A DNA stretch of 64,000 nt from Mactromeris polynyma (GCA_032209605.1 JASFXZ010000016.1:16988001-17052000), one strand, 5' to 3'; shown: positions 1 through 12,071, numbered from the stretch's first letter. Translations and numbers: made by a program. Notes: generated by a model from the letters alone, not told the origin.

Positions 1-518
1 GGTAAATTATTTCATTTACAGTCTGTTATCCGCTGTAAAACGGATTACTTTTTAAACCGGGAAAGATGTGTATGCTCTCATACATTTCTTAAACCAAAAA
101 AAAATATAAAGATGACACAATCCTGAATAGGAGACTTATCGTTACAAATAGCCTTTGAATTATTTAATTACAGTAATTATCTATTTAACTATTTACAATG
201 ATTACCAACTAAACTCAAAATGCATTATATTCACAGATAAACCAAGATCACAATGAACGACAAATATAAGTATTTTAAAAAGAATCTCCTTGTTTCGACC
301 GTCATGAATATAATGTTTTTGTTAATTGCTGAGCTTCACTGTTGAATTATAGTGATGAAGCTTTAAAAATCACGTTTTAAAAAGTTGTAAATATTTCAAG
401 TGCAAATTCGCTTCATCCGCGTCAATTTTGACAGCGTTAAACTGTACGCTGTTGTAAGCTCACCTACATGTCAAAACAATTATTGATTGAACTGATGTTG
501 GATGTAAAACCCCATTTG

Positions 519-574
519 ATTGGTCGAGCAAAATTCTTTGCATACCTTCTTAATGTTATACGCATTATGATTGG
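519..574 (-). promoter_or_regulatory. Two inverted CCAAT boxes upstream of the KLF exon
   Basis: ATTGG occurs at 519-523 and again at 570-574, each in a GATTGGT context, about 250-300 bases upstream of the start codon at 825. Paired CCAAT boxes (NF-Y type sites) are common in metazoan promoters, so this may be the proximal promoter. I see no TATA box at a convincing distance and no strong CpG island. The transcription start cannot be placed from sequence alone, and ATTGG also occurs in a dispersed repeat family in this window, so the sites may be fortuitous. Confidence 0.25.
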
Positions 575-824
575 TTAAAATTTACTGCTAGACTACACGA
601 TACTTACATTTTTACATGTACACTACTTGGTGAATCATGGTGAATGGAGAATTAGAATGAATTCATGCTTTAATAATCGGAGCTATTTGGTGTTACGCTT
701 CAAGAATTTGATGTAGGTGACAGACAGACAAGTAGTGAAGCACTCGGTTTAAAAAATACGGTGTGTTTAGTATCGGTTCTATATCGCATGTGAAAATAGC
801 GTTCTTTCAGACTGGGTTACAAAT

Positions 825-926
825 ATGGATATTCTGCCGAGTGGTAATATATTTCGTGAATTACAAGTGGTTCACGACACTGGCTACTTCTCTGCTCAAG
901 CTTCGCTCGAGGACAGATGGCAACAG
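825..926 (+). CDS. KLF6/7-like: First coding exon of a KLF6/KLF7-type Kruppel-like transcription factor (partial gene)
   Basis: The ATG has a good Kozak context (A at -3, G at +4). It opens a 34-codon frame ending exactly at CAG|GTACGT, a strong splice donor in phase 0. The peptide starts [14 protein letters not shown], continues [16 protein letters not shown] and ends RWQQ. Vertebrate KLF6 and KLF7 start MDVL, contain [20 protein letters not shown] (KLF7) and WQQ, and as I recall their first coding exon also ends after this 34-residue block. That segment is the conserved N-terminal activation region; the DNA-binding function lies in three C-terminal C2H2 zinc fingers encoded by later exons, which are not in this window. 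The frame stays open upstream of the ATG, and a CTTTCAG at 804-810 could be the acceptor of a 5'UTR intron, leaving a 14-base leader before the ATG. The alternative, a chance match, is unlikely given length, motif and donor agreement. Confidence 0.88.
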
Positions 927-932
927 GTACGT
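927..932 (+). other. Splice donor of KLF intron 1
   Basis: CAG|GTACGT follows the WQQ codons directly and fits the metazoan 5' splice-site consensus well. It marks the start of the long intron that appears to fill the rest of the window. Confidence 0.8.
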
Positions 933-1440
933 ATTTTCATTTCTTAAAAACATACGCTTTTTGCTAAAAAATTGGACCCCCATAAATGTGACGACGTCGA
1001 TTTGTTTTCTATTCGTCCGTAACTATCAGTGTATTGCTGCAACATGACTTGAGCATAACTCACAACACTGCAGCTGCGAAAGTGTTTACATACTCTGAAG
1101 TCCATGTTTAAACATGTATGAATTTAAACAATACACTAATTAGCAACTGATTTTATTAAATGCAAACATTTAACAAGAACAATTGCTAATTTCTTTTCCT
1201 ATAATTGGATTTTAATTGGTTGACAACAATTGTAATGAAATCTGTGACATTTTAAGTTTATGTAGATACAGGCTGTGAGACACTTAACACATGTTTTGTT
1301 AAATAACACAAATGACACATACGCCAGTTATTTCCTTCTCGAGCATCCTGGTTTAGAGTGTGTTGTTATACTACAGATACAAATTGTTAATATCTTACTA
1401 ATCTTACTCATTCGGTTACTGGAAGGCTCATTTTATCATA
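933..1440. other. Early intron, no further feature seen
   Basis: AT-rich sequence directly after the KLF donor. I see no tandem repeat, dispersed family or coding frame here. A TGACGACGTC stretch near 989 resembles a CRE-type site but is isolated. Confidence 0.4.
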
Positions 1441-1444
1441 TTGC

Positions 1445-1600
1445 ATAGTAGCCACCTCTGGAAAAGGGACGAGTACAGAGTCAACTCAGGGCCCTTAACA
1501 TCGTACTACATGTACATATATATATCATAGTATTTAGACTTGCATTTGACATACCAGCATATTACTGTTATAATAATATGTACCCAAATTCAGTGTTTTT
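1445..1600 (+). repeat. Dispersed repeat, copy 1 (diverged homologue at 4400-4540)
   Basis: The segment containing CTTAACAT, GACTTGCATTTG, ACATACCAGCA and ATTACTGTTATAA is matched in order by CTTAACAT, GACTTGCATTGGAG, ACACACCAGCA and CATTGCTGTAA near 4460-4520. The flanking CCACCTCTGGAAAAGGGACGA also pairs with CCACCCCTCGGGAACAGCGA. This is an old dispersed repeat of unknown type. The two copies flank the 2.5 kb element. Confidence 0.5.
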
Positions 1601-1749
1601 CCACTGTTAACTGACTGCTCTTGGGGCCCTTTGAGAGGGGAAAATTGTAATGTGAGGGGAAAAATAGGAAAGTAATTCACATTTTAAAAAAAAGCCTTGT
1701 ACTGATTACCTTTCAGTGTCATAAACATGTATATATCAGTATTGCTTAA

Positions 1750-4248
1750 GGCCTGTTGCACAGTATTTTGTCCATTTTTAAAAAAATAGTTGTACAAGCT
1801 AATTTCTGTAAAACTACAAACTTAATTTAGAAAAAAATGAATGCAAACACAAACATACATCAAGTTTTAAATGTGCATGTGAATTATTTGGAGAAATCTT
1901 TTTCGGTTTAAAATTTATACAACTTTGAAGACCCAAAAATAGTCCATTTTTATGTGTAATGTGTTAGCATCAGTTTTTTCCCACTTTTTCTACACACTAT
2001 TGTGAGAAAACCAATAGGTTTTTTGCATAAGACATTTGCTTTTCCTTTGAAGAATTCCATGCTTGTTAGTTTGGTATAAGGCATAATGCTGTAGCATAAA
2101 TACTTGTTAATTTATGTTTGAAAAACCAAAATAGGTACCGATGTAATGGTCTCCATTTTTGTATTTCCCTATATTCTACTTTTTTAATTATAAGGACAAT
2201 ATAAATAAAAGAAATCCACAATCTCTACATATTTATAAAGACAATAAGTCAAATAAAAGGATGATGTAATATACATGCCAAGAATATCAACAATATTTTT
2301 TTATTTTACAAATATTTTTCTACTTAGCAAGTTGTGTCAAAAAAAGTGTAATGTCCGTCCCCCATGTGATTTTTAAGAATAAGTACACATTTTTTTAATA
2401 AAACATATTATTCAATACATTTTATCATTATAATACCATGTCAGTCCATATTTGCGGTTTATTCTTGGTTATAATGGAATTATTTGCAAAAAATGAAATG
2501 TTATCTGTAATGTCCGTCCCCGTAATGTCCGTCCCCTTATGTATAATGTTATTTAGTGTGAATGAAAGTCATTTTAGGCATCAAGTTTAGGAAAAAAAAT
2601 ATGTTTATGTACATAGACAACTTTTATTTTGTCTAGAAAGAAAGAAAAATCCACTTCATAGTGAAGCATCTTAGTGGTAGGGACCTATTTTATACTTCTG
2701 CAACAAAAATGCACAAAATTGGCATCTTTTTGACAATAAAAGGATATTTTTTCTATTATAATCAACAAAAATATTTTATAATGAAGGGCCTATATATGTT
2801 AAAAGTCCATGTAGTAAAAATTGTTTCTTAAAATTGACAATACAGTCTTTAAAACAAATAATTTAGTGTGGGGACGGACATTACAAAAAAGGGACGGACA
2901 TTACAATATTAGGATAATTTCTCAAATCTTCAATAAATCCTGCTACACATATTGCTATGAATTCCAGAAATTATACTTAAAGATAATATGATAAAAATCA
3001 GAAACAGAGCCAGAAACAAGGCCAGTATTAGGTTGGACACATTATACAATGTTATGCAATAAACAATATTGTCCTCTGTGTGCACTATCTAGATATCAAT
3101 CTTATCCAGACCCCTAATCAGCATTTCACAGTGTCTGGCCCAGTGGGAGTCCAATATACATCAATCAGTACTTGCTGTCACCATCTGACACATATATACA
3201 GTAAAGTTGAGAAAGTGTAAATTATTTTTATGGACTTAAACTAAAAGACAATTTATAAAAAATAGTTGATCAGACTTGCCTTGAATGTTAGAAAATAAGT
3301 GTATTTATTAAAAAATTAAATCAACATATATGTGTGATATTTAGGATTTTAAACATTGTATATTTCAAATTTCTATAATTACATAAATTGTCAAACCCCA
3401 TTGCAAATGAAATAATGAAGAAATAAGAACTTTTCTTACTCTTATAAATCCCTTTTTAAAGAAAGACTTAACAGTGAGAAACCAATACCGGTATATCACC
3501 TGTATTTTAATTTTTCACTAATATTTACCAAAATTAACTCTCTTTTTTTCTACATACATATCTATAGCTATATATGTTTTAGTTAATTGTCTTTAATCTC
3601 AATAATTATTGATGTTATAAGTGATTCTGGTCATTTTAGTTAAACGAAATAAGCCTTCATTACCAATTTATGAAGTGAGGTCCGTCCTAAGCAAAGAAAA
3701 TGTACAAATACTTGCTTGAATGCTGACATAAGTCAATTATTTTAGTTTAGAAAACTAATATAATGTTATCTCAGCATCCAGACATAATGATGATTTCATA
3801 TATCTATGTTATATATCAATTGCAACTGATTAAAACCAGAAGACAAGAAATAGGTATTTTGGAGAGAAAAAATCTTGACCGATTTCAAATTATTGGTTGG
3901 AATGACATTAATTAAGCAAGAATTTTAGCTAAAAAGTATAAATTCTATAAGAGTATGCTATTTCTTAGATACTTATGTAAAAAAAATACATTTTAAGTTG
4001 TTACTTTGTGTTTCTTCATCTTTTAGAGACAGACTTTTCATTAACGTGTAATGTCCGTCCCCTCCCAGTCAGAGTTATATTTAAAGGTAAAAATAACAAA
4101 TACCAAACAAAAAGTTATCTTTTTATCAATGGGACATGTTTCTATATGTATCATAGTATCCAAAAAAGTAAATATGATAAAAATACGAGAAACTTTATTT
4201 TTTGCCTTAGATGCTAACAAAATTGGGACATTTACTGTGCAACAGGCC
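1750..4248. mobile_element. ~2.5 kb TTAA-flanked inverted-repeat element with TGTCCGTCCCC motifs
   Basis: The left end GGCCTGTTGCACAGTA (from 1750) is repeated perfectly in inverted orientation at the right end (to 4248). Similarity continues less well for a further ~12 bases (TTTTGTCCATTTT against AATGTCCCAATTTT). TTAA lies immediately outside both ends (1746-1749 and 4249-4252), as for a 4-bp target duplication or a palindromic insertion site. The interior carries GTAATGTCCGTCCCC at 2348, 2507, 2522 and 4048, and its reverse complement ending near 2884 and 2905, so the motif occurs in both orientations. The TIRs themselves carry a related TGTCC core, so the motif may be a transposase binding site. 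TTAA targets are typical of piggyBac, but the termini do not start with CCC; a PIF-like or unknown superfamily is possible. No frame looks like a transposase, so it is probably non-autonomous. Confidence 0.65.
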
Positions 4249-4295
4249 TTAATGAAATATGTGAAATAATTGGTCAATATTTCGCATTTTCGGAC

Positions 4296-4540
4296 TAATA
4301 TTTCTACAATGCTTGGGACTCTAGAAGTGGGGAATTTGACACAGAATGGGGGAAAATATTTATGAGAGTGCACCAAATTACGGCCCCTAATTAACCCGCA
4401 AAAGCACCGATGTTCCACCCCTCGGGAACAGCGATCAGTAAAAAAGTTAAGTCACTGTCCTTAACATACTATTAATCAGACTTGCATTGGAGTTTGGACA
4501 CACCAGCACATTGCTGTAACTTACAATATACAATAATTGT
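4296..4540 (+). repeat. Dispersed repeats just right of the 2.5 kb element
   Basis: 4296-4385 (GTGGGGAATTTGACACAGAA, then GGGGGAAAATATTTATGAGAG, then ACGGCCCCTAATT) resembles the ancestral unit of the 52-bp array at 17500-17850. 4400-4540 is the diverged partner of 1445-1600. A frame on the - strand across 4041-4418 crosses the transposon end and is not a gene. Confidence 0.45.
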
Positions 4541-4544
4541 ACTA

Positions 4545-6586
4545 AGAAGAATAGGAAATCAATTGTCTGTACAAGCAAACAATGGAGATGTTTCATTATC
4601 AGTCTAATGAGTTTATTACGGAACATCACATTTTTTCCACATAAATGATAGTTGCAACAGTTAATGATAATTGATTTTATACCATTCTATTGTATTATAA
4701 TCCAGCTCTGATGTATTTCTGATGTTACTATTCACTATAGATAATGTATTGTAAATTAGACTTGGTTTATATAAATACCATACATACATTACATACATAG
4801 ACTTATAAGTTAATAACTTGTATAAATGTGAAATTAAACGATCGGCATTTTGTAGGCAGTTTTATTAAGAAACTTGCATTCCTAAAGTCTAGTTGGAGAA
4901 ATGTGCGTTTTGAGTGCAGCCAATTTCTTAACACATGTTGAAATTTTGATTATGTGTGCTGATTTTGTCTGTCCAGCCCTTTGATTTCTACTTGATATGA
5001 GCTTTACTGGCACAAATTGAAGTCGGTTCATTTTGCGGAAAATTTCAAAATGTTTGAAAAATATTTCATGTATATGTAACTATGTAAGTATCAGTATTTG
5101 TTATCTTTGTAGAATGATTCACTTTGTAAATTGTACACTGTACGAAGTAATGTCCTTTCTCATTTACCAATCAAACAATTTTCTCAATGTACAGCTAGCA
5201 AAACTGGCCAAAATGAATATACATGTATATGTTAAGACGTTCTCAAATGTATTTTATAATGGGGCTTCTGTGGTCGATTGTTTCTGGACCCTGGATGTTT
5301 GTGACTTAATCCCTATTACTTAACAAATTTATTTTGTAAATCATCAAGGAACAAGTTGATGAAATTACCATGTCCTGCATTTAATCCTGTACCTAACCCG
5401 ATTCTGCAGTATCAAGATGAATATGTACAACATTTCCCAATTCTTGTTGCTCTCTGACTGTGGACCGTATTTCTGTGTTTGCCTGTTGACATTAATTCTG
5501 TGTTTGCACTTATGTATGTTCATTATAATCCTGTACCTGTGACAGTTTTATGATACTTTAATGTCTTACATATGCTCACTTAAATATAATTAAATCAGTA
5601 AAGAATGCTATTTCTATTTGTCATACGTTACGTATTGTCATAGTTACGTATTGTCCATTGTTTTTTCGTAACCAGTCCCGAAAATCAATTATATTCCAAT
5701 TATTATTATTGTGACTATGAAAAATACGAAAAATGCGAACAGATGTCGGAGCGATATTTTGTGGCGTATTGTAGTAATTTGTACATGTTAATAAACTAGT
5801 TAGCATATCTATTTGACATCAATATTGAGCAATTTATTTTATCAAAGTGTAGAGGTAAATTAGTTTATCTGATAGTACATTTAAATGCATATCGACTGGT
5901 TTTGCTTTTTCGCCCCTCAATTTGTAGATTTCTGTATTTATATAATAACGAAACCAAACAGGAATAGCTCAATTGCGCAGTATGTCATCTCAATATTTTT
6001 TCTATACAAATACCCTGCCGAAGTATTGTAAGATGTACTTCATGACTCCCGCTAAACTTCGTCAATTGAACGTCGCTTTTGGAGTGTTTGTACAAAGTTC
6101 TGAAGGGAAAATCCTCTCATTTTTATGGTCGCTTTTCAAACAATATGTGCTGCCTCTGAATATATAGAGACATCAACTAGCTTATGAAAGTTCTGACCAC
6201 AGTCTGATTGCGGAAATTTACACGAAATTTTGAGACTGAAACTTTTCTTTACTGTTGTAACGGAGAAGTGAATGTACATACGAAAATCTGTTTGTTGTAC
6301 CATATGGTATACTTAGTCACTAGTAACACTTAATATCCTCTTAAACATCTTGTCTTCATTCCGCTTGCAGTTTACAACCAAGTTTTGTCTGTCTACATTA
6401 TTTACTACAATATAAACAAACTTAGTATATGGGTCAGAAGTGCTAACTCAGCATTTTTCATTTCGTATTGTGAGAACTTTCACTACCTCCTGAAAATTTA
6501 ATGAATTGCTCAAATGATGAACATGATTTTGACTTGTTTACTTTGATTCCCCTCCAATAGTTCAATTAATTTGAATCATAAATAAT
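4545..6586. other. AT-rich intronic stretch, nothing assignable
   Basis: Scattered short frames of 60-96 codons on both strands, none with recognisable motifs or codon bias. CTTGCAG at 6370 after a pyrimidine stretch looks like a splice acceptor but is not followed by a convincing exon. Confidence 0.4.
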
Positions 6587-6765
6587 CAGGGGTTCCATAT
6601 GACCCTGGAGTTGACCCTTTGACCCCTGGAATTTCCAAAAAAGCCATATCTTGACCCTCATAATTCTGGCTCAATTCTGGGTCAATTTTTCCCCTAAATT
6701 ATGGATATTTTGGCTATAAAATCTGGTAAAAATGACCCTTGAGATTAAGCCCCTAGTGAAACCCC
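6587..6765 (+). mobile_element. Family E, copy 1: hAT-like non-autonomous element
   Basis: Starts CAGGGGTTCCATATGACCCT and ends CCCCTAGTGAAACCCC, so the ends are imperfect inverted repeats with the GGGG(T)T type terminus seen in many hAT elements. The interior has GAGTTGACCCTTTGACCCC, GGCTATAAAATCTGGTAAAA and GACCCTTGAGATTAAGC, which recur in the other E copies. No clear 8-bp target duplication was found, so assignment to hAT is tentative. Confidence 0.5.
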
Positions 6766-7187
6766 TTAATAGTATAGCCTTCTTTAATCAGCATCAGCAG
6801 AAGATGTATCCCGTTGCTGAGTACTGGTGGGTAAGCATTTTTGACCAGTATTTGCTATAAAAGAATGTTTATCTATGTTACAAATTTCTTGTATCACAAG
6901 ATGACACTGGCTGATTACACTGGTACAATCTATATAACTGTTAAGATTTATTGCCCATTGGCGAAATGTGTCAATTACTGAAATAATGTAACAACTGACG
7001 AATGTTTATGTTTCAAAATGTCTCCAGGCCGAATGTGGTGTACTATCGTATGAGGTTGTTAGATGGTTAGATGTCATATCCTACATCTATAAGTGCAAAA
7101 TGACTTAATCGTAAGATCGTATCCCATTGACAAGTTGTTTTTGTTTATTTAAACTGAGGCTGTCCGTAATAATGTTTGCCTTGAATA

Positions 7188-7373
7188 ATAGCCCCTACTG
7201 AAATACAGTACTTAGTATACTTTCCAAAAAGCCCTATTTTGACTGTAAGGATTCTGGATGAAGGGTCTATTTTTCTCTAAGTTATAGGTATTGTACTGGC
7301 TATAAAATGGTTAAATCCAGGATATTTTTTTTATCAAACTGACCCTTATGATTCAGCCCCTAATGGAACCCCA
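7188..7373 (+). mobile_element. Family E, copy 2 (diverged)
   Basis: Shares TTTCCAAAAAGCCCTATTTTG, GGCTATAAAATGGTTAAA, CTGACCCTTATGATTCAGCC and the CCCCTAATGGAACCCC end with copy 1. The left end is degraded and similarity becomes clear only after the first ~30 bases. Confidence 0.45.
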
Positions 7374-7625
7374 GTTTAGTAATTAGTGACAAAAGTTATG
7401 CTAACAGTGACCCCACCTTTATTCTCATGTTGGTTTTCATGTTTATAAGCTAAAGTTTCATTTTGCCAACTACACTAATTGAAGCTGTAAATAAGTAAAG
7501 GCCATGTTATACAAAGAGTACGTTAACTTTCATTTCTTATTCATGAACACTGATTGAAATGCGCTGCATGTATTACTAGAATTATTGTTGCAAATATCAC
7601 AGAGTCACTAAAACACTACTTTATA

Positions 7626-7828
7626 GGGCAATCTTCAAAATGTTGGTTTGGCATAACCCTACCTAGCAAAATTTAGATGGCTTGGTGGGTGATAATTTTT
7701 TCTATTTTCTGTGGTCATTTATGCCCCCCCCCCCAAATTATCTACACTGGCACCTCAAAAATTTTAAGTTGGGGGCATTTTCAGGAGTAAGTAGGTTTAT
7801 GCCAAACAAACATTTTTTATGGACGGCC
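7626..7828 (+). mobile_element. Family F, copy 1: PIF/Harbinger-like MITE
   Basis: The left end contains AAATGTTGGTTTGGCATAACC; the right end is its inverted partner (GGTTTATGCCAAACAAACATTT), ending near ACGGCC. The interior has a poly-C run and GCCCCC blocks as in the other F copies. Target duplications are not preserved in this copy. Confidence 0.5.
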
Positions 7829-8930
7829 GTGTACCATACATGTAGTTGCTATATTCAATGAGTTTATAACAGTACAAACAGCTAATTTAAAATTACTACA
7901 TTTGTAGTAGCGACTACCTGTCACTGTGTGATGATGAACTGTGGTTGGCCAATGAAATACATGAGATGATTATGGCAATTAACCATTGAGATGACAACAA
8001 TATGACAATGATTGGGTATTGTTTTACTGAAGACCTTTCTGTGATCATTATAAATTCCAAGTGTCTGAATGATCCAGACTAAAACAAAATGGCGTCAATG
8101 TTCCAGTGAATGCCAATTAACACAAATTGTCTAACTTAATGGAGTTTGTGTTGTTATATTTTTTTTTAAATATTCTTTTAGTCTTTATTCTTTCAATATA
8201 AACACATCGTTATTGTCTAATAGCACTTAAAGCCCACTGCATGGCCTAAAATGGTTCTGATCGGACCGTCAGTTTAGTTCAGTCTTAATGCTTGTTCAAG
8301 GCTGTTGTATAATATATCTGTAATGTGTCTGTATTGCGGCCAACTATCTGAGAACGGTCAGTTGCAAAGCATTGAATGTATTGGAGGATTATAAAATAGG
8401 ACCCATAGTATGGAATTTGCATACTTTGTGTGACGCTTGGTGTAAAATGGTATAGCGCTAGTAGATCATATCTTTTTAATTCCATGTTTTAATATTTATA
8501 TTGAATGAACAATAACATGATAATATTAGTAATAATCATGTATTTATCTAATGTGACTACAAAACTTGTACACGCCCGAACTTCATGTGGGTCTTCATGA
8601 ACAACTTAATTCTATCTTTTACTTAATACATTGCAATGTATGTATATATGTATCAAGGCCCTTTTTTCCACAATCTCGGGGGGAGGAGTCTGGACCCCCA
8701 TGTCCCTTCTGAATAGGAATTTCAAGGGGGCGTCTGAAAAGCAGTTATATCCGAAAGTATGTACCTTTAATTCAAAGTTTTAAACCATTTACAAGTATTT
8801 TAAGTTAGCGTACAAATGATTTTGCAAATTCAGCGAAAAATTGAGCAGAGGTGAAACAGCAGTAATCTATAGTTGCTTTATATTCCTGTGGAATTGTGTT
8901 CATACAAACATGTTCATTGTGACTCCATTA
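7829..8930. other. Intronic stretch, nothing assignable
   Basis: Mostly AT-rich. A GC-richer patch at about 8655-8735 (CTCGGGGGGAGGAG, then GGACCCCCATG) may be a degraded element end. No coding frame stands out. Confidence 0.35.
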
Positions 8931-9142
8931 GGCCATAATTAAAAAAATGTTTGTTTTACATTAACCCACATACCCCCATGAAAATGGCCCCTACTCAGAA
9001 TATCTTTTGAGGTGTCCCATGTTAGATTTTTTAGCAACATATTAATAGTTAACGCTAGTATGAGCGTAAAAATAGATAAAAAATGACCTACCTGAATTTG
9101 CTGGCTATGGTTATGCAAAACAAATAATATTTAAGAATGGCC
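8931..9142 (+). mobile_element. Family F, copy 2: PIF/Harbinger-like MITE with TTA target duplication
   Basis: The element begins GGCCATAATTAAAAAAATG and ends ATATTTAAGAATGGCC, giving inverted termini, with TTA directly on both outer sides (8928-8930, 9143-9145). A 3-bp TWA duplication is diagnostic of PIF/Harbinger. The interior shares CATGAAAATGGCCCCTA and AACATATTAATAGTTAACGC with copy 3. About 212 bp with no coding capacity. Confidence 0.65.
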
Positions 9143-10076
9143 TTACAAGCTTTTATGTATCGTAAATTAACATACTTCTGGTTCACGGAAAGTGTCAGTG
9201 TTCGTGGTTAATTAAGGAACATCTGTATAAATATTACTTATCAATTAAATTGCCTTAATTAGCTCCAAGTACTAGGCTGCTTCATTTGATAAAAACACAA
9301 AGCTAGGAGTGATAGGGAACTAGGGTATCTACCCCCTTGATTTTATATGCAGGTACACAAGTAATGCTTTCATCTCTAGAAAAAATCTTTTATAATCATC
9401 CGAAGGTTATTTCTCAAGAAGATGATTCTTTTTAAGTTTTTTAACCTAAAAGACAGATTTTTGTGTTTCTATGGTTTTTATGAAATTCGGAAAATTTCTC
9501 TTAAAATGTAGTATCGTTTTTTGTTGACACGATTTTTGTTAAAATTTTCAACCTAGCATTAAACGTGAACAGTTGGAATTTCATTGATTGAAACTAAAAA
9601 TTACAAACTGATGTTATCTAGATTGAGGGGAGACAGCAAAATAAGTCTATTTACTTGTATGCAGATAGAACCATTTTGCATGCTTGCCTAAAATATAGTT
9701 TGATGTCTTAAATCTCACTTAATTTTTTCCAAAAACAATATTATTTACAGAAATATAAATAATTCGCTGGTATCAATTTAAGCTAAACAAAAAATGTGAC
9801 TGCTCCCACTTTTCCATCGTGTAATAAAATGAAATAATTAATGGTTTATGTACGTAGAGTTTGTTGAGGAAAGTCTGTCTTCACCAGACCAGATGATTTC
9901 GTTGTTCTTGCTTATTATATTTATCCAGATTTTTCCAGACAAGATCCAGACCGAGTGTTAATATTTGGCAGAATGTTCTAGTACTAAATTTTGGCAAAGT
10001 CATAGAATGAGGTATTTTTATGTCTGTTAATGGGAGTACATCATTATTTACAGATTTTAACATTTTCAATATGTTT

Positions 10077-10226
10077 CCGGGCTTTCATTTGACACTGGAG
10101 TTGACCCTTTGACCTCTGAAATTTCCAAAAAGCCACATTTTAAAATTATAGGTAATATGGCTATAAAATGGTAAAACTGGTGTCAAGAAGTATCACAAAA
10201 TGTCTCTTGAGATTCCGCACCTAAGG
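10077..10226 (+). mobile_element. Family E, copy 3
   Basis: Contains GACACTGGAGTTGACCCTTT, GAAATTTCCAAAAAGCCAC, GGCTATAAAATGGTAAAACT and TCTCTTGAGATTCCGC in the same order as copy 1. The termini are weakened (GGGCTTTCATTTG at left, CACCTAAGG at right). Confidence 0.45.
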
Positions 10227-10561
10227 CGTGATATGTGTTGTGATGTGATGCGTATCCCCCACTGAAATACTTGCCTGGTGATAGCATTCTCCCCATACTT
10301 CTTGGTGTTATATCTGAAGTCTGTAGTGACAAGTTATTTAAATGACTTGTATTTCATCATAGCACCACTCACTGAAGTTTTTGATTGAAGATAATATATG
10401 TGTGGGAAAATAAGTGGCTGGATGTGAGTCATATAATGGAAAGTAATTATCATACGTGAACAGAAATTGTTAAAACAATAAATTATGATGTATTTGTTTA
10501 TCAATTTTATCAAATCAAATGTTCCTCTGATGCAGTTTGGATCTTACAGTTTGCACTCTTT

Positions 10562-10772
10562 TCATTGGTCAATTCAAAGACTGAACTCCGAATCAACCAA
10601 TCAGATGTCAGAGTTTTGCATTGTCATCTTTCTGAGATTCATTTTTAACATATTTATACTAGAGATGTCATTACTAAACTGAGTTTTGGAGATCAGTCTC
10701 AGAAAGCGGCCTTTTCATTGGTCAAATCAAAGACTGAGCTCTGAAACAACCAATCAGATGCTGGCATTTTGG
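10562..10772. repeat. Family G, copies 1 and 2: ATTGG...CCAAT palindromic repeat, tandem pair
   Basis: CATTGGTCAATTCAAAGACTG followed by CAACCAATCAGATG at 10562-10609, and again CATTGGTCAAATCAAAGACTG with CAACCAATCAGATG at 10724-10762. The second copy is preceded by CAGTCTCAGAAAGCGGCC. The unit is an imperfect palindrome carrying a CCAAT box in each orientation about 45 bases apart. Further copies lie near 13200 and 19580-19700. Confidence 0.55.
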
Positions 10773-11345
10773 GTCTTAGCGTTTTATAACCCTCCTGCGT
10801 AATAAGGTTAAGTTTCAATGAAAGTCGGTGCGTACAGTTAATAAATATACTAAGAATATGGACTCTGCACATGTGTATAATGAACACGTGCACTGACTGA
10901 AATTCAACCATTTTCTGCTCGGAAGTGAGGTCACAATATGTCAATGTGTTGTTTAATGATTACTATAAGCTCAATCAAGTGGTAACCGTATATTTCTCTC
11001 ATATTACAATCTGTAATCCAGCCAATGACAGGTCGACAAATAAGCGGCATTTTCGCGATTACCTTGATCATTAACATCCTATAATTGTTGCACTTTATGC
11101 GTAATATACATATCGCATATCACGTACACCAGTACAGACACGTTTGTTTGTTCTAAATTGGCTAAATTTTAAAGAAAATGAAAATGTCTGCTCTACGGTT
11201 GGTGACAATTGATATGTCATTATAAATCGGAAAAATTTAATTTACTTCTATTATTTTAGTATATTAGATTGATTAAGACATTCGTTTGATGTCTTCTAAT
11301 TGCTTATACACTTTAATGTATTGAAGTTTCTCATAGCAAGGCATT

Positions 11346-11460
11346 TAGGAACGGCTCTGTCCGTCTGTATGATGGGGTAGTTTAGGAATGGCTCTGTCCG
11401 TCTGTATGATGGGTTAGTTTAGGAACGGCTCTGTCCATCTGTATGAGGGGGTAGTTTGTA
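11346..11460 (+). repeat. 37-bp tandem repeat, 3 copies
   Basis: The unit TTTAGGAACGGCTCTGTCCG, followed by TCTGTATGATGGGGTAG, is repeated three times with few changes. It is followed by GGTCACAGTCAAGGTCAAAG near 11512-11540. CTGTCCGTCTGTATGA followed by AAGGTCAAGGTCAC is the same combination as at 49436-49690, so this is probably an expanded fragment of that dispersed repeat. Confidence 0.6.
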
Positions 11461-12071
11461 TAGCACAAAACGTCAAGTAGGATATGCTGGTGTACGGTAT
11501 TTAGCATTCAAGGTCACAGTCAAGGTCAAAGTCAAGGTCACTTGACATGTACTTAATGACCTCTCTTGGTATATCATGGATTTCTCATTATAAATCGTAG
11601 TTGTGGAATCCAAGTTATTGAAACATAAATTTTACACTTGCACATAACTTGTTTCACCACTGCATGATGTTGACAGCAAATCATAAACTCTGCCAGAATG
11701 ACATAGCGGAAAATCGGAGACGACTGCCTTAAAAAACAATATCTTCTGTAACGGAAAATGCACATTAAATAATAATTTAATACCAGTAATCTCGGAACGA
11801 CACATACCTCGATAATCGTCGTCTAAAATTCAATGTTTCTGAAGGATTGATTTAGTATTTTCTTCAGAAAAGATGCAAAATTAATTTCCAATTTGAAGAG
11901 TATAAAATTTCCTTCCATATTTCTGCGATGGCAAAACATTTTTAGCGTCAAATTTCCGCAAGAAATTCCATGTCACTGTGATTAAGCCAAAAGTGATTCA
12001 GTAACAAGGTTGCGTCTTTAATTTTGCTTAATAGCGGAATTAAATCGAGGGATGAAGGTGAATCTGATGCC

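Noticed and set aside
763..1047. 94-codon frame overlapping the KLF exon
   Set aside because: It starts on a non-ATG codon in a different frame and reads through the splice donor. The KLF peptide in the ATG-825 frame explains the region.
4041..4418. 125-codon - strand frame
   Set aside because: It crosses the right terminus of the 2.5 kb element into flanking DNA and has no motif.
9330..9360. A third recursive splice site (TATATGCAG|GTACAC)
   Set aside because: The pyrimidine tract is interrupted and the donor is weak compared with the two retained sites.
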